Source: Promethearchaeati archaeon
GTDB taxonomy: Archaea; Asgardarchaeota; Heimdallarchaeia; Heimdallarchaeales; Heimdallarchaeaceae
DNA: 64,000 nucleotides
Assembly (NCBI GenBank): GCA_013166775.1
Contig: JABLTJ010000017.1
Coordinates: 1-64,000, forward strand
Direction: 5' to 3'
Shown here: one piece after another, positions 44,131 to 54,621 of the stretch
Layout of the letters: every line of letters starts with the position of its first letter
How positions within the stretch are numbered: the first letter of the stretch is position 1
Notes under the pieces: model-generated
Databases searched by the model: none
The model's input: only the letters and a program-made list of their open reading frames with translations
What the model was told of the DNA's origin: nothing
Position numbers and translations under genes: made by a program

Positions 44131-46212
44131 TTGTCCACTATTGAAGGCCCTTACATTCTTGGAATATCTGAAAAACCTCAAGCAGCTCAACGAATTGCTA
44201 GAGCTCTTGATAAGAATAACAAACCTGAACTTAACAGAATAAAGAATGTACCTGTGTATTTATGTCAAAGAGATGGCATTAAAATCGTTATTGCACCTGC
44301 TTTAGGGCATCTTCTTGCTCTCAGTTCAATCAGCAAAACTTGGAACTATCCTGTACTAGATTATGAATGGAAACCCAATTATGAAGTGAATAAAACAGCA
44401 AGAACTAAGAACTTCATAGATGTATTCAAGAGCTTATCAAAAAATGCAACAGACATTATTGTTATGACAGATTTTGATAGAGAAGGGGAAGTAATAGGTT
44501 ATCTAATTCTGAAATATATCTTAGGTAGAGACCAAGCAGAAAGAATGAAATTTTCTACACTAACAAGAAGAGATATAATTAAAGCCTATGACAATAGAGA
44601 AAAGACATTGGATTCAGGTTTTTTAAATTCGGGTTTAATACGACACTATGTTGATTGGTTATACGGAATTAACTATTCGAGAGCACTTAGTTCAGCTTTT
44701 AAACGAGTATCAGGGAGATTTAAAACAATTTCAATTGGTCGTGTACAAGGCCCAACCCTGAACTCAGTAGTGGAACTTGAAAACGAGATAAATATTTTTT
44801 TACCCATCCCTTATTGGACAATTGAAAGTGAAGTTATCCTTGAAAGTAAAAATTTCAAAGCATCTTATGAGAAATCAAGAATAAACAATCAGAAAGAGGC
44901 TTTTCAAATCGTAGATGATTGTAGAAGCTTAGTGGGCAAAATTAAAGATATTATTCAAGAGAAAAAATCAAGATATCCTTTTCCACCCTTCAATTTGGGT
45001 GATCTCCAGAGAGAAGCATATATTCACTTCAAATTTTCTCCACATAAAACGCTAGAAATAGCAGAGAAATTATATTTATCTGCTCTGATTTCCTATCCTA
45101 GAACAGATAGTCAAAAATTACCAATGACACTTGGTCACAAATCAATTCTTACAAAGCTTGAAAATCAAAATAATTACAAAGATTATGCTAATGAAATAAT
45201 TACATCAAAAAAGTTTAAACCTTCAGAAGGAAAGAAAATAGATGCTGCACATCCTGCGATTCACCCTACTGGAAACAAACCTGATAAGAGTTTTTCCTCA
45301 AGAGAAATAAAACTTTACGATTTAATTGTTAAACGATATTTATCCTTATTTGGAAAACCTGCGTTGTTTTCAAATAAATCTATTATTATCGAAATAAATA
45401 AACACAAATTTGAGGTAAAAGGTAGCGAAATTATAGATGAAGGATGGATTAGGTACTATAAGCCTTATTATTCTCTTAAAGAAAAGATTTTACCAGAAAT
45501 CGATATAGAAAACGAAATTATTTTTAATTTTATTGATGCAAAGGAACACTTTACTTCACCACCCTACCGATACAATGAATCAACACTTTTGAGAAAGATG
45601 GAAGATGAGAAGATAGGAACAAAAGCAACAAGAGCAGGAATAATTCAAACATTGTTTGCTAGGGGATATATAGAAGGAAGCATTATTAATGCTACACCTT
45701 TGGGATTAGCGGTTGTAAGCGTGCTTCAAGAACAATATCCAGTTTTAGTTAAATCCGAAATGACACGTAATCTAGAAGAAATTATGGAAAATGTTCAAGA
45801 TCAGAAGAAAGACATAGATAAAATTATACTGTCCATCAAAAAAGAATTGAAAGAAATGCTTGTTTCTTTTCATACAAAAGAGCTGGAAATTGGTTCGTCT
45901 CTTTATAACAACCTGAAAAAATCCGAAGGAAGCGAAATAATTGTTTTAGGAAAATGTATTGAATGTAAGAAAGGAGATTTAAGAATTATAAGATCCAAAA
46001 AAACAGGAAAAAGGTTCATCGCTTGCTCTTCATATTTTGATAAAGCTATTAAGTGCAATGCAACTTATCCTCTCCCAAGCACTGGAAGCATCAAAACCAC
46101 TGGTCAAAAGTGTTCATTTGATGGTTTACCCATCATAGAATGGAGAAAAGGAAAACTAAAGAAAATTATGTGCATCTCACCAGAATGTCCATCAAAAAAG
46201 AAAGGAGATTAG
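44131..46212 (+). CDS. topA: DNA topoisomerase I (type IA)
   Basis: Relaxes negative supercoils by single-strand passage. TOPRIM motifs DFDREGEVIG, the catalytic tyrosine in SYPRTDSQKLP (near residue 322), and GTKATRAGIIQTL are present. Two C-terminal zinc clusters (CIECKKG...C, CSFDG...CISPEC) end the protein. The open frame extends back through the tRNA-Ser gene to 43984, which cannot be coding; TTG 44131 after GAGGCGATAAA fits (MSTIEGPYILGISEKP). It is 50 bases from the tRNA. Confidence 0.95.
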   Translation: MSTIEGPYILGISEKPQAAQRIARALDKNNKPELNRIKNVPVYLCQRDGIKIVIAPALGHLLALSSISKTWNYPVLDYEWKPNYEVNKTARTKNFIDVFKSLSKNATDIIVMTDFDREGEVIGYLILKYILGRDQAERMKFSTLTRRDIIKAYDNREKTLDSGFLNSGLIRHYVDWLYGINYSRALSSAFKRVSGRFKTISIGRVQGPTLNSVVELENEINIFLPIPYWTIESEVILESKNFKASYEKSRINNQKEAFQIVDDCRSLVGKIKDIIQEKKSRYPFPPFNLGDLQREAYIHFKFSPHKTLEIAEKLYLSALISYPRTDSQKLPMTLGHKSILTKLENQNNYKDYANEIITSKKFKPSEGKKIDAAHPAIHPTGNKPDKSFSSREIKLYDLIVKRYLSLFGKPALFSNKSIIIEINKHKFEVKGSEIIDEGWIRYYKPYYSLKEKILPEIDIENEIIFNFIDAKEHFTSPPYRYNESTLLRKMEDEKIGTKATRAGIIQTLFARGYIEGSIINATPLGLAVVSVLQEQYPVLVKSEMTRNLEEIMENVQDQKKDIDKIILSIKKELKEMLVSFHTKELEIGSSLYNNLKKSEGSEIIVLGKCIECKKGDLRIIRSKKTGKRFIACSSYFDKAIKCNATYPLPSTGSIKTTGQKCSFDGLPIIEWRKGKLKKIMCISPECPSKKKGD

Positions 46213-46216
46213 GATA

Positions 46217-46462
46217 ATGAAACCAAAGAACAAATCACTATGTCCAATTTGTAAAATTAATAAGAAAAATCCGAGTGACAAATATTGTAAAAACCATCTT
46301 CAAGCAAAAGAAGGATTACAGAAGGGATATGAATCCTGGTTAAAAGCATACAGCATTCTCTCTTGGGAAGATTACCTTAAACAACTCCTTGATTTAGGAG
46401 ATCAAGTTGGCAACTTAGTTCGAGATGTAGTAGAGTATGAATTTTACTTCAAAGAAAACTAG
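46217..46462 (+). CDS. Small zinc-binding archaeal protein (81 aa)
   Basis: CPICKINKKNPSDKYC and a following His form a zinc knuckle, then a helical region (ESWLKAYSILSWEDYLKQL). It resembles short conserved archaeal proteins of unknown role. It starts four bases after the topA stop, so it is probably translated from the same mRNA. Confidence 0.7.
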   Translation: MKPKNKSLCPICKINKKNPSDKYCKNHLQAKEGLQKGYESWLKAYSILSWEDYLKQLLDLGDQVGNLVRDVVEYEFYFKEN

Positions 46463-46498
46463 CTTAAATAATATCAATGTTCTTTGAGAACAGAATAA

Positions 46499-46738
46499 TT
46501 AAGAGAACAGAGCTGTATGAATTTGCTCTTTCTCAGGTAAGCCTTCAATTCTTGTTTTTCCCACAAAGATTGTTGGAATTGAAAAAATGTTGTTTAAACT
46601 CTTATTATTAACTTTGATGCTTTTGTATTGAAATAAACCATTATATTCCTCTAAAACAGCCTGTAATATTCCTTCTGCAATATTACAGTATGGACAATCT
46701 TCTGATATATAGAGAACTATTTCTTTCATTTCGTACAT
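46499..46738 (-). CDS. Glutaredoxin/thioredoxin-like protein (79 aa)
   Basis: EIVLYISEDCPYCNIAEGIL contains the redox motif CPYC, and the cis-Pro segment is FSIPTIFVGKTRIEG, both in normal places for a glutaredoxin-fold protein. It probably reduces disulfides in the cytosol. An alternative start is the fourth residue, Met. It converges on the gene before it. Confidence 0.85.
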   Translation of the reverse strand: MYEMKEIVLYISEDCPYCNIAEGILQAVLEEYNGLFQYKSIKVNNKSLNNIFSIPTIFVGKTRIEGLPEKEQIHTALFS

Positions 46739-46838
46739 TTTCTTTGTGTTGATATTAAAAAATCAACAAAAATTTTGGGACTAGCGTGAATGATATTCGA
46801 ATATTACACTTTGACTTTATTGAAAAAATATAATGTTA

Positions 46839-47132
46839 TTATATAGATTCACAGACACATGGACATTTATTGCATTCAGGACAAACGCCTTTATATTTCA
46901 GATTAAAAGCTTCATCTACGTCAATTTCGAATAGATTGGCAACGCTTAAGGTCCATGCTATAACGTCGGTTATTTCCTCTGAAATCTTATCATGGTTTTT
47001 AAGTAAGACAGCTTCAGAAAGTTCACCTAATTCCTCTACTAATCTAAGGACAGTTCTTTCCTCCCCTCGATTTAGATCTTTAGAAAAATATAGTTTCTTC
47101 ATTAATTCTTGAGCGGCTTTAATGATTCTCAC
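46839..47132 (-). CDS. MazG-like nucleotide pyrophosphohydrolase (97 aa)
   Basis: LVEELGELSEAVL and EEITDVIAWTLSVANL give the EExxE and ExxD metal sites of MazG-type all-alpha NTP pyrophosphatases, which remove noncanonical nucleotides. It has an extra Cys-rich tail (CPECNKCPCVC) that may bind a metal. GTG start at 47132; upstream of it lies the Sec61-beta gene on the same strand. Confidence 0.85.
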   Translation of the reverse strand: MRIIKAAQELMKKLYFSKDLNRGEERTVLRLVEELGELSEAVLLKNHDKISEEITDVIAWTLSVANLFEIDVDEAFNLKYKGVCPECNKCPCVCESI

Positions 47133-47159
47133 ACCCAGTTTATATTTTAGTAAGAAGAG

Positions 47160-47345
47160 CTAAGTTCCTTGATAGAAAATATTCCCTATAATAACTGCAA
47201 GAATTAAAATTACGGAAAATCCAATGACATACCATGGTCCTATTTTAACTCCCGGTAAATCTTCATCATAATATCTCATTAAACCTGCTCCTGTAGCAGG
47301 CATAGGACTAGTATCTCTTTTCTTCTTTTTACTAGAGCTACTCAT
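47160..47345 (-). CDS. secG: Preprotein translocase Sec61-beta subunit
   Basis: A short cytosolic part with SSSKKKKRDTSPMPATGAGL and RYYDEDLPGVKIGPWYVIG, followed by a single helix (FSVILILAVIIGNIF), the standard Sec61-beta build. It is the small accessory subunit of the SecYE channel. ATG 47345 (MSSSSKKK) is chosen over an upstream in-frame Met at 47390, because homologues begin there. Confidence 0.93.
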   Translation of the reverse strand: MSSSSKKKKRDTSPMPATGAGLMRYYDEDLPGVKIGPWYVIGFSVILILAVIIGNIFYQGT

Positions 47346-47449
47346 TATAATCAAGAGCCCGTAGAAGCAGAGATATATATTATTTTTCATTTACTACTTC
47401 TTTTACAAAAATAGTATTCTAGTGTGAATTTCAGCCATTAAAAGAGCTT

Positions 47450-47542
47450 TGGCGACCCCGGCGCGATTCGAACGCGCGACCCCCAACTTTCTTCATTGAG
47501 CACATAGAAGGCTGGTGCTCTATCCAGCTGAGCTACGGGGTC
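47450..47542 (-). tRNA. tRNA-Arg (UCU) with a short intron
   Basis: Acceptor GACCCCG/CGGGGTC, D arm GCTC, anticodon stem CCAGC/GTTGG, T arm GCGCG/CGCGC with TTCGAAT, discriminator G and encoded CCA. After anticodon TCT and A37 there are 16 extra bases (TGTGCTCAATGAAGAA) before A38, the usual place of an archaeal intron. Confidence 0.92.
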
Positions 47543-47657
47543 CTACGTTAATTTTATCACAAATTCATTATATCTTAAACTTTTTGTTGATAGGTTAGCT
47601 TTTATTTCTGTATTAGAAAATTATTTAATCACTAGCCAAATATAAACTTGCAGAATA

Positions 47658-49226
47658 ATGGATATTTCAAAAAAACTCCGGAAACTAATTGCTGAAGGTT
47701 ACCAACTTACTCCAGATGCATATTCATTTTTAGTTTCTTTGGACAACAGTGATTTAATTATTGAGAAGATACTTTCCACAGAAATCGATAAGGTTATACT
47801 CTCTTTAGAAGATATAAAACAGATACAAGTTAAAGATGAAGAACAAGTATCAATCAAAGATGTAAAACAAGAATCAAAGATGAAGAAAGATGAGAAAACA
47901 TCTAAAACTTCATCAGATAATGAAGTTCAGCAAAAAACAAAAAATAAAGAAAAGTCTACAATTATAAGTTCTAAAAAGGAAAAGATAGCTGCAGATTTAC
48001 AAGTAATTCAACACCTTGATACTAGAAAGAATCCTGCAACAGCACAAAGCTTCAGTAGTTATTTTGAAAGTCGTTTTGATTTAATAAGTGGATTTTTTAC
48101 GCGTCGTAAAGATATTACGAACAGAGTATCCACTAATCACCTAGATGCCAAAGCAAGTAAAGATAAAGTGTCTCTTTTAGCAATGGTTTCCTCGAAACAG
48201 AAAACAAGAAAGGGAAACATTATTTTAGAAATAGAAGATAAGCATGGCTCAATAACTGGTATTATTATGAATTCAAATATTGATCTTGTTCAAAAAGCTG
48301 AGTTTATCCTAGAAGATTCTGTTCTGTGCTTTCTTGGGAAATGGAATAAAGAAATACTTAACGTAAATGATGTTCTTTGGCCAGATATTCCTTTCAATCA
48401 CAAACCAAACAAATCTGCAGAAGCTGTTCTTGCTTTATTTATCTCTGATATCCATGTTGGTTCAAAGCATTTCGCTGGAGAGCTTTTCCTCCGTTTAATA
48501 AAGTTCATCAACGGACAACTTGAATCGGAGAAACATAATCAAATAGGAGAGAACATCAAATATCTCTTTGTAGGTGGAGACGTTGTGGATGGTGTAGGAG
48601 TGTATCCAGGTCAAGCTGATGATCTTCTTTTGGAAAATATTCAACTTCAATACCTACTCGCTGCGGAGTATTTTGAACAGATTCGAAGTGATGTGGAAAT
48701 AGTAATCATTCCAGGCAACCATGACGCAGCAAGATCAGCTGAACCTCAAACACCAATACAGAAAGAATTTGCTCCAGAATTACATGGTTTAGATAACGTT
48801 CATCTTCTTGGTAGTCCCGCATATTTGAAAGCTCACAATGTTGAAATTCTGATGTCGCATGGGAATTCAATTATGGACATTAATGCTGCTATCCCTGCTA
48901 TTCACCATGAAACTTCGATGCCAGCAATGGTGGAAATGCTGAAAAACAGACATTTAGTTCCAATATATGGAAGAAGAACACCGATTGCTCCAGAACCAGT
49001 AGATCAACTTGTCATAACAAAAATTCCTGATATATTTCATACAGGACATACTCACATTGCTGGAGATGAAACCTATAAGGGTGTCACACTTATTAATTCT
49101 GGAACTTTTCAATATCAAACTTCTTACCAAAAAAGCATGAATATAAATCCAACCACTGGTAAAACCTACCTCATAAATTTAAAGAATTTACAAAGGACAA
49201 TTATCGATTTTAATGAAATATCATAA
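47658..49226 (+). CDS. polB: DNA polymerase D small subunit DP1
   Basis: Carries the proofreading 3'-5' exonuclease of PolD. Calcineurin-type metal motifs: ISDIHVGSKHF, VGGDVVDGVGVYP, IPGNHDAARSA, LMSHGNS and HTGHTHIAG. An OB fold precedes them (TGIIMNSNIDLV). Residues 55-115 are a low-complexity Lys/Glu-rich linker. It acts with DP2 at 38.1-41.7 kb. Confidence 0.96.
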   Translation: MDISKKLRKLIAEGYQLTPDAYSFLVSLDNSDLIIEKILSTEIDKVILSLEDIKQIQVKDEEQVSIKDVKQESKMKKDEKTSKTSSDNEVQQKTKNKEKSTIISSKKEKIAADLQVIQHLDTRKNPATAQSFSSYFESRFDLISGFFTRRKDITNRVSTNHLDAKASKDKVSLLAMVSSKQKTRKGNIILEIEDKHGSITGIIMNSNIDLVQKAEFILEDSVLCFLGKWNKEILNVNDVLWPDIPFNHKPNKSAEAVLALFISDIHVGSKHFAGELFLRLIKFINGQLESEKHNQIGENIKYLFVGGDVVDGVGVYPGQADDLLLENIQLQYLLAAEYFEQIRSDVEIVIIPGNHDAARSAEPQTPIQKEFAPELHGLDNVHLLGSPAYLKAHNVEILMSHGNSIMDINAAIPAIHHETSMPAMVEMLKNRHLVPIYGRRTPIAPEPVDQLVITKIPDIFHTGHTHIAGDETYKGVTLINSGTFQYQTSYQKSMNINPTTGKTYLINLKNLQRTIIDFNEIS

Positions 49227-49245
49227 AAAAGTATTTGAATCAATA

Positions 49246-49659
49246 CTATTCAATTGGAATTTCATCATCTTCAATTTGTACATAAGACAGAATATCTGCT
49301 ATTTGTGGTGCATGATTTGAAAGAACAGCAATCGCGTTTTTAAATTCCTCAATATCACTAGTTCCTCCAACAAGATGGAAATCTCCAATTGATTTTAGAA
49401 TAAGAAAACCATTCTTTCCTCGAACCATTACATCGTTAATAGGTGAGAAATTTAATCTCTCTAAAGCCAGTCTAGCTGCCGCAACAAGTGCTGCACCTAT
49501 TGCTGATAATTCAGTAGAATTGGCCTTCTTGTCACCTGCATAAAAAGCTATTCTATCTCCTGTGGCAGTTAAAACCGCGAGAGCTTCAAGTTTAGCTTCT
49601 TGTGTAATGTCTTTTAATTCTTTAGCTAATGCATACGCTATTTTTCTTTCAAGTCTCAT
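49246..49659 (-). CDS. Roadblock/LC7-domain protein (137 aa)
   Basis: One Roadblock/LC7 fold covers most of the protein: LEALAVLTATGDRIAFYAG is the first helix-strand unit, the helix SAIGAALVAAARLALERL and the strand NDVMVRGKNGFLILKSIG follow. Such proteins dimerise and act as platforms for small Ras-like GTPases, and Asgard genomes carry many. The GTPase at 58.5-59.2 kb is a possible partner in principle, not shown here. Convergent with DP1. Confidence 0.85.
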   Translation of the reverse strand: MRLERKIAYALAKELKDITQEAKLEALAVLTATGDRIAFYAGDKKANSTELSAIGAALVAAARLALERLNFSPINDVMVRGKNGFLILKSIGDFHLVGGTSDIEEFKNAIAVLSNHAPQIADILSYVQIEDDEIPIE

Positions 49660-49848
49660 GATTCTCTAAAAATTTAAGACTTTATTATCTTAATTAATGT
49701 TACTATAATTTTCTTAAATAGTATAATTGAAAGATAAATATAAGCTGTTTTTTATCTATGCATAAGTAATATTTTTAAACGCATTTCATTTATCAACATC
49801 AAAAGAAGAATACTCAATTTAGCGATTCGAGTATAAAGGTGAACATTT

Positions 49849-52116
49849 GTGTCTAGTGAAACAGGTATATCAGGACTTTTAAGCCGATTCTGGAGAAAAA
49901 TAGTCGATCATTTTGAAGATTATGAAATTAAAAGAGAAACAATACTAAGCGCAATAGCCATGTTTATTATTCTAGCAATAGGAGTGATTGTAAGAATTTT
50001 TCCAATTATGAAAGGTTACGACCCTCTCATAAAAGCGTTTGATCCATATGTACAATTAGTAAGCTCAGAATATATTGCAGGAAATGGTTTATCGGCATTT
50101 ATTCACTGGTTTAAATCAAACTCTTGGTATCCTTATGGTTTTAATGCTGGAAGTGAACTTTATTGGGGTGTTCCACTTAGCGCAGTGGCTATTCAAGGAA
50201 TCTTGAATATCTTTTCAATCAATGTTTCAATTCAACAAGTTGCTTACTTCAGTCCCGTAATTTTTGGTTTTATTACAATTATTGCCTCATATTACTTGGG
50301 GAAAGAAGCAGTAAGTCCCAGAACGGGATTGTTTACGGCTTTCTTTATGTCAATCTCTCCTGCATATCTCTCAAGAAGCAATGCAGGATTTTTTGATAAT
50401 GAATCAGTAGGTATTCTTTTTATGGTATTAACTCTGTTCTTCTTTATACGTGCAGTTAAACGAGGTGGTACTTTAGCTTCATTTGGATCAGGAATTAGTT
50501 TAGGATTACTGATTGGAAGTTGGGGGGCTTATAGATATGTTCTAGATCTTTTACCTATAATCGTGCTAGTACTGGTTCTAACTCGCAAACTAACTTACAA
50601 ACTAATCAAAACATATACAATCACCATTATAACCTCTTTAACTATAGGTTTCTTAATACCAAGAGTCATGAGAAACCAATTTTTCAATATAGAAAACATG
50701 ATACCTGTTTTGATGATAGCATTTTTAGTTTTTATTGCATTTATACAAAACCTGTCTCGTAGTTTAAGCGAAAGGACATTTAAACAAGCGATTATAGTAG
50801 GTGCAATTTCGATTTTTGTATTATTGGTCGTTTTCATCACAATTTTCCTATCCTTAGGAGTATTTACTAACATAGCGGAAAAATTCTGGTCAGTTATTCT
50901 GCCTGGTGAAAGACTCAATATTCCGATTATTTCTTCAGTAAGTGAGCATCAACCTATGACTTGGGCTGAATTATTTCAACACATGCACATAATGACTTTC
51001 CTTATGCCACTCGGGTTGTATTATTGTTTGAAAAAACCAACTGATATTAACATCATCATACTAATTTTAGGAGTTACTACAATATACTTCTCTGGTTCTA
51101 TGGTCAGGTTGATTCTATTATTGGCACCAGCTGCTGCACTTCTGAGTGCTATGGCGATTGATAAGCTTCTCTATACATATTCTCTAAGTGCTCATGGAAA
51201 AATGGCATTAACGAAACGAAAGATACGAATAACGAAATCAATTGGAAGAGATGAGGCAATAATTGCTTATCTCGTAATCTTTGGTTTGTTAGTAACTTTC
51301 TCACTTCATAGTGTAAATTTAGGAGAGCAATTCGCTAACTCTGAAATGGCACCAGTGTTCTTTGGAACAGGTGTTCCAGCAACTGATTGGCAAGAAACCC
51401 TTCTATGGTTGAGAACTAATGCGCAAGGGGATGGGATCGTACCAAACAGTCCTGCTGTTGTGATGAGCTGGTGGGATTACGGTTATTGGATTTCGAACTA
51501 TGGAAATGCAACGTCTCTCGTTGATAATGCTACCACAAATAAAACGCAAATAGGAACCGTTGGTACAATGCTTATGTGGAATTTCACTGAATCAGTGAGA
51601 TTAATGTACAAATACAATGTCAAATACGTGCTAATCAATTCACAAGCTGGAATTCCAGGCCTTGGTTCAGATTTAAGCAAAGCTATTTGGTGTATCAGAA
51701 TAGCAGGAGCAACTGTACCACAATACGGTGTCAATGAAGATGCATACTTCGGGTTAACAGAAGATCTGCGAGGATCTGAGTTTAAGGATAGATACTATGA
51801 CTCTGTACTCTATAGATTAGCTGCTTACGATCAGGATTCTGGATTTGGTTGGGATTCATCTTTCAGCGGAACCCCCTCTAGTGATAATCCTGGTTTATTA
51901 ACCAAGGCTAGTCAATACCCAGTTTATGATCTAACAGGTGATGATGGTTTTACTTACTTTAAAGAAGTATTTCGAAGCTATGGTTTTACTCAATCAGCTC
52001 CAAACGCACGATTATTCCCATTAATTCGAATTTTTGAAGTCATCTATCCTGAAAATATTGCTCAAGCATCTGCAGAATTATTTAGTAGATATCCGATAGA
52101 AAATGATTCAGAGTAA
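49849..52116 (+). CDS. aglB: Oligosaccharyltransferase STT3/AglB
   Basis: Transfers a lipid-linked glycan to Asn in N-x-S/T of surface proteins. Multiple helices cover residues 35-480; KAFDPYVQLVSSEY contains the DxD-like metal site, and the catalytic WWDYGYW lies near residue 540. The external C-terminal domain is short. GTG start after AAAGGTGAACATTT. The pilin-like, surface and permease proteins in this window, all with N-x-S/T sites, are plausible substrates. Confidence 0.96.
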   Translation: MSSETGISGLLSRFWRKIVDHFEDYEIKRETILSAIAMFIILAIGVIVRIFPIMKGYDPLIKAFDPYVQLVSSEYIAGNGLSAFIHWFKSNSWYPYGFNAGSELYWGVPLSAVAIQGILNIFSINVSIQQVAYFSPVIFGFITIIASYYLGKEAVSPRTGLFTAFFMSISPAYLSRSNAGFFDNESVGILFMVLTLFFFIRAVKRGGTLASFGSGISLGLLIGSWGAYRYVLDLLPIIVLVLVLTRKLTYKLIKTYTITIITSLTIGFLIPRVMRNQFFNIENMIPVLMIAFLVFIAFIQNLSRSLSERTFKQAIIVGAISIFVLLVVFITIFLSLGVFTNIAEKFWSVILPGERLNIPIISSVSEHQPMTWAELFQHMHIMTFLMPLGLYYCLKKPTDINIIILILGVTTIYFSGSMVRLILLLAPAAALLSAMAIDKLLYTYSLSAHGKMALTKRKIRITKSIGRDEAIIAYLVIFGLLVTFSLHSVNLGEQFANSEMAPVFFGTGVPATDWQETLLWLRTNAQGDGIVPNSPAVVMSWWDYGYWISNYGNATSLVDNATTNKTQIGTVGTMLMWNFTESVRLMYKYNVKYVLINSQAGIPGLGSDLSKAIWCIRIAGATVPQYGVNEDAYFGLTEDLRGSEFKDRYYDSVLYRLAAYDQDSGFGWDSSFSGTPSSDNPGLLTKASQYPVYDLTGDDGFTYFKEVFRSYGFTQSAPNARLFPLIRIFEVIYPENIAQASAELFSRYPIENDSE

Positions 52117-52155
52117 TTCTGAATCTGTTATTTTTTATTTATTTTTTTAGATAAA

Positions 52156-52226
52156 AAAGTGGGAATATATGTCTTATTTATTGAAGTTATCAAGAAAATC
52201 AAAACAACACTAAAGGTTCCCACTTT
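52156..52226. other. Long-looped stem upstream of aEF-1A
   Basis: AAAGTGGGAA (52156-52165) and TTCCCACTTT (52217-52226) form a perfect 10-bp stem around 51 bases, similar in build to the element at 17165-17239. It lies between STT3 and the aEF-1A promoter (CTTTTAAAAAT near 52268). It may be a terminator of STT3 or a small RNA. Confidence 0.3.
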
Positions 52227-52347
52227 GAGAAATAGAGGTTTGTTAATTAAAGTCAACCAAACCAAAATGCTTTTAAAAATTGAACAAGGGGAATTATTAA
52301 AATACAACCAAAACATTAGTGTTTCTAACAAAAAAGGTGTATAAAAG

Positions 52348-53631
52348 ATGAGTTCCAAAGAAAAACCTCATTTAAATTTAGTAATCATTGGTCACGTTGA
52401 CCACGGTAAGTCTACAATGACTGGACATTTACTCTATCTTTGTGGTAGTGTGTCCGATCGTGATTTGCAGAAATTTGAAAAAGAAGCAGAATTAATCGGT
52501 AGAGGTAGTTTCAAATTTGCTTGGGTTCTAGATAAATTGAAAGAAGAGCGAGAAAGAGGAGTAACAATCGATCTTGCATTCTATAAATTTGAAACCAAGA
52601 AGTATTATTATACTATTATTGACGCTCCTGGTCACCGAGATTTCGTTAAGAACATGATTACAGGTACTTCACAAGCTGATGCCGCAATTTTAGTTGTAAG
52701 TGCAGGAACTGGTGAATTTGAAGCTGGAGTTAGTTCTACAGGACAAACAAGAGAACATGCTTTACTAGCAAAAACTCTTGGAGTTGATCAAGTATTAGTG
52801 GCAGTAAATAAGATGGATCTAGCAGATTACAAGCAAGAACGTTTTGAAGAAATTAAAAACGAAATGGAAAGAAATCTTAAACTATTCGGGTTTGATATGA
52901 AAAAAGTAGAATTCGTTCCAGCTAGTGGAATGAAAGGAGACAATCTTGATAAAAAACCTGATTCTATGCCTTGGTATACTGGCCCAACCCTTCTTGATGC
53001 TCTAGATCAATTTGAAATACCACCCAAACCTATGGATAAACCACTTCGACTTCCAATTCAAGATGTATATACAATTACAGGTATTGGTACAGTTCCAGTA
53101 GGTCGTGTTGAAACCGGAGTTTTAAAGCCTAAAGAGGAAGTAATTTTCCAACCCACTGGGAAGAAAGCCGCTGTTGTGTCCATTGAAATGCATCACGAAA
53201 ATATTGCTGAAGCTATTCCTGGAGATAATATTGGTTTCAATTGTAAAGGGTTATCCAAAAAAGATGTTCGCCGCGGTGATGTTGTTGGTCATGCTACAAA
53301 ACCACCAACTATCGCAAAAGAATTTACTGCAACCGTGCAAATAATCAGACATCCTTCTGCAGTAGCAGCTGGTTATACTCCTGTTATTCATTGTGGAACT
53401 GCTCAAGTAGCAACAAGATTTGCTGAACTGAAATCCAAAACAACTAAAGGAGAAACAACTGCTAAGCCAGATTTCCTCAAGAACGGGGATGGTGCAGAAG
53501 TACTCATGATTCCTACACGTGACATGGTTATTGAACAGTATGCTGATTTCCCACAACTCGGACGTTTTGCAGTCAGAGATATGGGACAAACGGTAGCTGT
53601 AGGTATCGTTAAGAAAGTAACTCCAAAATAA
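52348..53631 (+). CDS. tuf: Translation elongation factor aEF-1A
   Basis: Delivers aminoacyl-tRNA to the ribosome as a GTP complex. Motifs: [52 protein letters not shown], then domains II and III ending [10 protein letters not shown]. The length of 427 is normal. AAGGTGTATAAAAG precedes the ATG. Confidence 0.98.
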   Translation: MSSKEKPHLNLVIIGHVDHGKSTMTGHLLYLCGSVSDRDLQKFEKEAELIGRGSFKFAWVLDKLKEERERGVTIDLAFYKFETKKYYYTIIDAPGHRDFVKNMITGTSQADAAILVVSAGTGEFEAGVSSTGQTREHALLAKTLGVDQVLVAVNKMDLADYKQERFEEIKNEMERNLKLFGFDMKKVEFVPASGMKGDNLDKKPDSMPWYTGPTLLDALDQFEIPPKPMDKPLRLPIQDVYTITGIGTVPVGRVETGVLKPKEEVIFQPTGKKAAVVSIEMHHENIAEAIPGDNIGFNCKGLSKKDVRRGDVVGHATKPPTIAKEFTATVQIIRHPSAVAAGYTPVIHCGTAQVATRFAELKSKTTKGETTAKPDFLKNGDGAEVLMIPTRDMVIEQYADFPQLGRFAVRDMGQTVAVGIVKKVTPK

Positions 53632-53689
53632 TCTTTCTTTTTTTTCTTTTATTTTTTCTGAAATTTTATTCAAACATTCGTTTCTATTT

Positions 53690-54610
53690 CTAGTTTGAAG
53701 GAACAATATTATCTGTTATTTCCGCAGGTACAAAAGCTTGAATGTCTGTGTATTTCTGACCAGTTCCAATGAATAAAATTGGTCGCTGACTCATGTGAGT
53801 TATGGAAACAGCAGCTCCACCTTTAACATCTGCATCCATTTTATTGAGAATTGAAGCGTTTATTCCTACTTTCTCATTAAACAACAAAACTTGTGATATT
53901 AACGAATTTCCGGTTAATGCATCACCTACGAATACATTGAGATCTGGTTCTGCAATTTTACATATTTTTTGAAGTTCATTCATAAGATTTGAATTTGTTT
54001 CGATTCTTCCTGCGGTATCTATTAAAACCACATCAATGTTCTTTGTAACTGCGTGATTAATAGCGTCAAAAGTTACAGCCGCAGCATCTGAACCATAGGT
54101 TTGTGCTATGACACGAATTCCTAGATTCTCACCATGTTTTTGAAGTTGATGAATACTTCCTGCTCTATATGTATCGGCAGCTGCGAAAACGCATGAATAA
54201 CCTCTATCTAGTAAATATTTACCAATTTTAGCAATTGAAAGTGTTTTTCCTACCCCATTTACTCCAAAGAACGCTATAATAAAAGGATCCTTTTTCTTCT
54301 TCGCATCTTCTAACATCTGGTTAAAATTAATTTCTTGGGGGGGTTCTAATATTTCCAACATAACCTCTCTTAGGGTTGCAAATACTAGTGATTTTGTATT
54401 GGAAAAACGAGTATGTTCTGTTTTCAGTAATTTTTCTTCTAGTTTATTACAGACAGCATCTGCTGTTTTTACAGCTACTTCATTTTGAATTAATATATCT
54501 TTAAGCTGAATACTAACGTTATGAATTGATTTAGGAGAAAATTCTGTGATAGTAATTTTCTTAACAAGTTTCGAGACGCTTTTACGTAATTGATCAAAAA
54601 TTGGTTTCAC
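53690..54610 (-). CDS. ftsY: Signal recognition particle receptor FtsY
   Basis: SRP GTPase that docks ribosomes at the membrane. G1 GVNGVGKTLSIAKIG (near residue 115), DTYRAGSIHQLQ, G3 IDTAGRIETN, G4 LNKMDADVKGGA and the closing GTGQKYTDIQAF are all in place. The N-terminal domain is short. GTG start. It overlaps no gene but is 11 bases after the prefoldin stop, last in the minus-strand translation cluster. Confidence 0.97.
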   Translation of the reverse strand: MKPIFDQLRKSVSKLVKKITITEFSPKSIHNVSIQLKDILIQNEVAVKTADAVCNKLEEKLLKTEHTRFSNTKSLVFATLREVMLEILEPPQEINFNQMLEDAKKKKDPFIIAFFGVNGVGKTLSIAKIGKYLLDRGYSCVFAAADTYRAGSIHQLQKHGENLGIRVIAQTYGSDAAAVTFDAINHAVTKNIDVVLIDTAGRIETNSNLMNELQKICKIAEPDLNVFVGDALTGNSLISQVLLFNEKVGINASILNKMDADVKGGAAVSITHMSQRPILFIGTGQKYTDIQAFVPAEITDNIVPSN

Positions 54611-54621
54611 GTCCCCTAGTA